This document shows positions 6,775-8,947 of a stretch of DNA of 8,947 bases, piece after piece. The stretch lies in assembly GCA_022572485.1 (NCBI GenBank), contig JACZVU010000101.1, forward strand, positions 1-8,947, in the 5' to 3' direction. Origin of the DNA: Myxococcales bacterium. Lineage in GTDB: Bacteria; Myxococcota_A; UBA9160; SMWR01. Made by a program: the position numbers and the translations under genes. The notes beneath the pieces were generated by a model, which did not search any database, was not told where the DNA came from, and saw nothing but the letters and a program-made list of their open reading frames with translations. Positions within the stretch are counted from its first letter, which is position 1; every line of letters begins with the position of its first letter.

Positions 6775-7311
6775 CTAGCTATCGGGCATCTCGAATCCGG
6801 CCTCGGCACCACGTGCGGCGCGGTGAGGCGCGGCTTCCGATGCGATGACTGCCGCCGATCCCGCTGCGGCCCACGAAGGCGGGCGGCGGAATTTCGTCAG
6901 CAGCGGTGTCGAGCGCACAACGGCCACCGCAGCGTTCGAATCCGCCGAGTCGACAAACTCCTCCCATAGCAAGGCCGCGGCTTCACCGGAGAGCAGAGGC
7001 GAATCTTCTTCGAAGAGAAACCCCATACCCTCAGCGAGCGAGAGTACCGCCTCAGCGGCCAAGGACAATTCCGAGAGGGTGAGATCCTCCTCCCGCACGG
7101 AGAAGAAGACGATTTCGCGGCTCCGCTCACAACGGACGGTCAGCGTGTAGCGGGGAAGGCCATCGCAGGAGTCGACGTGAGCTGCAATTGCAGCAGATGC
7201 CGGACCGACCGGGAGCTCGGCGATCGCCAGCACGGGCGTGTTCAGAGATCGCCGCACCGTGCGCAGCTCGATCGTGGACCTGCTTGGAGCCGAGCGGGCT
7301 GAGAAAATCAT
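6775..7311 (-). CDS. Protein of unknown function at the head of the operon
   Basis: 178 residues, not recognised. ATG 7311 is the first start after an in-frame TGA five codons upstream; only a weak AGAGG motif precedes it. No signal peptide is evident. The N-terminal half has alternating strands (PRYTLTVRCERSREIVFFSV, about 53-72) followed by an acidic helical stretch (LTLSELSLAAEAVLSLAEG, about 77-95), suggesting a small alpha/beta domain. The last 50 residues are Ala-rich and low in complexity (APHRAARGAEAGFEMPDS). It is 53 bases before the TPR gene in the same direction. Ordered composition and position argue for a real gene, but function cannot be inferred. Confidence 0.6.
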   Translation of the reverse strand: MIFSARSAPSRSTIELRTVRRSLNTPVLAIAELPVGPASAAIAAHVDSCDGLPRYTLTVRCERSREIVFFSVREEDLTLSELSLAAEAVLSLAEGMGFLFEEDSPLLSGEAAALLWEEFVDSADSNAAVAVVRSTPLLTKFRRPPSWAAAGSAAVIASEAAPHRAARGAEAGFEMPDS

Positions 7312-7441
7312 GCCTCTGGTATCGGATCAGACCGCGTCACCCTTGAGGTTCAGCACGGTGCAGCGCCAGCCGGAAACGCGCGGGCTCCCTGAGAGATCTG
7401 TGGGCGCAACCGCGCATGGCGCAGCTGCGGGTGTTGGGGGT

Positions 7442-7468
7442 TTCACAACCGGCCTGGCAAGATACAAT
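7442..7468 (+). promoter_or_regulatory. Possible sigma-70 promoter for korA
   Basis: TTCACA (7442-7447, five of six of the -35 consensus) and TACAAT (7463-7468, five of six of the -10 consensus) are separated by 15 bases, shorter than ideal. Transcription would start near 7475, about 55 bases before the korA ATG. It sits in the 219-base gap between the divergent operon and korA. Confidence 0.35.
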
Positions 7469-7530
7469 GGGGGTGTATCTCGCTGGGCCGGTCTCCCAGA
7501 AGAGCAAGCGGAGCGAGACCGAGCAGAATG

Positions 7531-8947
7531 AACGCGATGTCAGGGAAAGTGCCAGCTAAAGAGACCCGGCAGATCGAGAGCGTAGCCGTCCGGTTCACCG
7601 GCGATTCCGGTGACGGAATGCAGCTCACCGGCATGAAATTCACCGAATCGACCGCCCTCGCCGGCAATGAACTCGCAACACTTCCAGACTATCCTGCCGA
7701 AATTCGCGCTCCGGCTGGAACACTCGCGGGGGTATCTGGATTCCAGATCCACTTCTCGTCAAAAAGTGTCCTGACGCCGGCCGACCACCCCGATGTACTG
7801 GTCGCATTCAATCCGGCGGCCCTGCGCGCCAACATCGATGACGTGCGACCCGGCGGAATGGTCATCGTCAACAGCAACAGCTTCACGGCCAAAAGCCTGA
7901 AGCGCGCGGGCTACGCGGAAGACCCACGCCCTTCCCTTCGGGACCGCTACGCGATGGTCGAGATCCCTCTCACCCGGCTCAATCGAGAGGTCCTCAAGGA
8001 CCTCGACCTCAGCATGCGGGATACGGATCGTTGCAAGAATTTCTTCGTTCTCGGGTTGATGTACTGGCTCTACCACCGGCCGATGGAGCCCACCGAGCGC
8101 TGGCTCAAAAACCGCTTCAAAGGCAATGTACTCAAGGCCAACCTTCGCGTACTTCGCGCCGGCCACGCATTTGGCGAAACGACGGAACTTCTCCCCGTTT
8201 CCTACATCGTTCCGAAAGCGAAGATCCAGCCGGGCGTATATCGAAACATCACCGGCAATACAGCTCTGGCCTGGGGGATCGTGGCCGCCGGCGAACAGAT
8301 GCAGAAGAATGTCTTCTTCGGCGCCTATCCGATTACACCCGCGAGCGACGTACTCCACGAAGTCGCTCGTTATCGACACTTTGGCGTCAAGACCTTTCAA
8401 GCCGAAGATGAAATCGCGGCCATCTGTGCCGCCATTGGCGCGTCTTTCGTCGGAGATCTCAGCGTTACCACGACGAGCGGGCCAGGCTTCGTGCTGAAAC
8501 AAGAGGCTCTGGGGCTTGCAGTCATGGCGGAGCTGCCTCTCGTTGTGATCGACATTCAGCGAGCGGGGCCCTCGACGGGAATGCCCACGAAGATCGAGCA
8601 AGCGGACCTCTTGCTCGCCCTCTACGGCCGCAACTCCGACAGCCCAATACCCGTGATCGCCCCGCTGTCCCCCGGAGATTGTTTCTACACGGTCCTCGAA
8701 GCCTTCAGATGGGCGGTGAAATACATGACCCCAGTGGTCATTCTCTCGAACGGTGACCTCGCGAACAGCTCGGAACCCTGGCGGATTCCAGACCTCAAAA
8801 CGCTTCCGCGACCGCAGATAACGCATTGGACGGATGCAAAAACCTTCCAGCCCTACGCGCGCAACCCCGAAACCCTCTCTCGACCCTGGGCAATACCCGG
8901 CACTCCAGGCCTCGAGCATCGGATCGGCGGGCTCGCCAAGGAGCAAA
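7531..8947 (+). CDS. korA: 2-oxoglutarate:ferredoxin oxidoreductase, fused gamma-alpha subunit KorA (3' end outside window)
   Basis: The frame is open from ATG 7531 to the right edge (472 codons); family members usually run past 550 residues. The N-terminal gamma domain has FTGDSGDGMQLTG (about 23-35) and the family stretch DYPAEIRAPAGTLAGVSGFQ (about 54-73). The alpha (pyrimidine-binding) domain begins near 243 with GNTALAWGIVAAG, then FFGAYPITPASDVLHE, TTTSGPGFVLKQEALGLAVM and IQRAGPSTGMPTKIEQAD. With the KorB subunit it oxidises 2-oxoglutarate to succinyl-CoA, reducing ferredoxin, or runs in reverse for CO2 fixation. korB is probably just downstream. The start is either ATG 7531 or ATG 7540; neither has a strong ribosome-binding site. 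2-oxoglutarate as substrate is inferred from the fused subfamily; another 2-oxoacid is possible. Confidence 0.9.

Noticed and set aside
7759..8946. 395-codon open frame antisense to korA
   Set aside because: It lies wholly on the opposite strand of a well-conserved gene; long antisense frames are common in GC-rich DNA, and no domain is recognisable.

Overview
The window is GC-rich and densely coded. It looks like a chromosomal piece of a delta-proteobacterial lineage (Myxococcota, Desulfobacterota or Binatota-like). Evidence for this: a secreted protein with a Thr-Pro linker leading into a thrombospondin type 3 calcium-binding repeat, a dimeric-type glycyl-tRNA synthetase, a fused gamma-alpha 2-oxoglutarate:ferredoxin oxidoreductase subunit, and a sigma-54 promoter in front of an ECF sigma factor gene. 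The phylum is inferred from gene content and style, not proven.

Left part (1-1790): the 5' end of a secreted Thr-Pro-linker/TSP3 protein gene (minus strand, cut by the left edge). Next comes a short stretch of degenerate direct repeats and the 3' half of a tRNA gene with an encoded CCA. This looks like a scar of mobile-element insertion. A plus-strand DEDDh 3'-5' exonuclease gene has a reading frame that runs back into the tRNA remnant. Between it and the convergent sigma gene lies an array of six 23-bp degenerate tandem repeats.

Middle (1791-2743): an ECF-type sigma factor gene (minus strand) with no anti-sigma gene beside it. Its start is fixed by a strong Shine-Dalgarno sequence. A consensus-fitting -24/-12 sigma-54 promoter sits about 40 bases before the start codon. 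A perfect 12-bp palindrome lies at the predicted transcription start, and two further palindromes lie about 135 and 175 bases upstream, where enhancer-binding activators normally sit. This regulatory block is the most interesting part of the window.

Operon (2744-7311, minus strand): six tightly packed genes, in transcription order an unrecognised 178-aa protein, a TPR lipoprotein (PilF/PilW-like), a RodZ-like HTH/membrane protein, recO, glyS (glycyl-tRNA synthetase) and a small lipoprotein. Three of the five junctions overlap and the other two gaps are about 50 bases, so one transcript is likely. It mixes envelope/shape functions with DNA repair and translation.

Right end (7312-8947): a 219-base divergent intergenic region, then korA on the plus strand, cut by the right edge. 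The beta subunit gene korB would be expected just outside the window.
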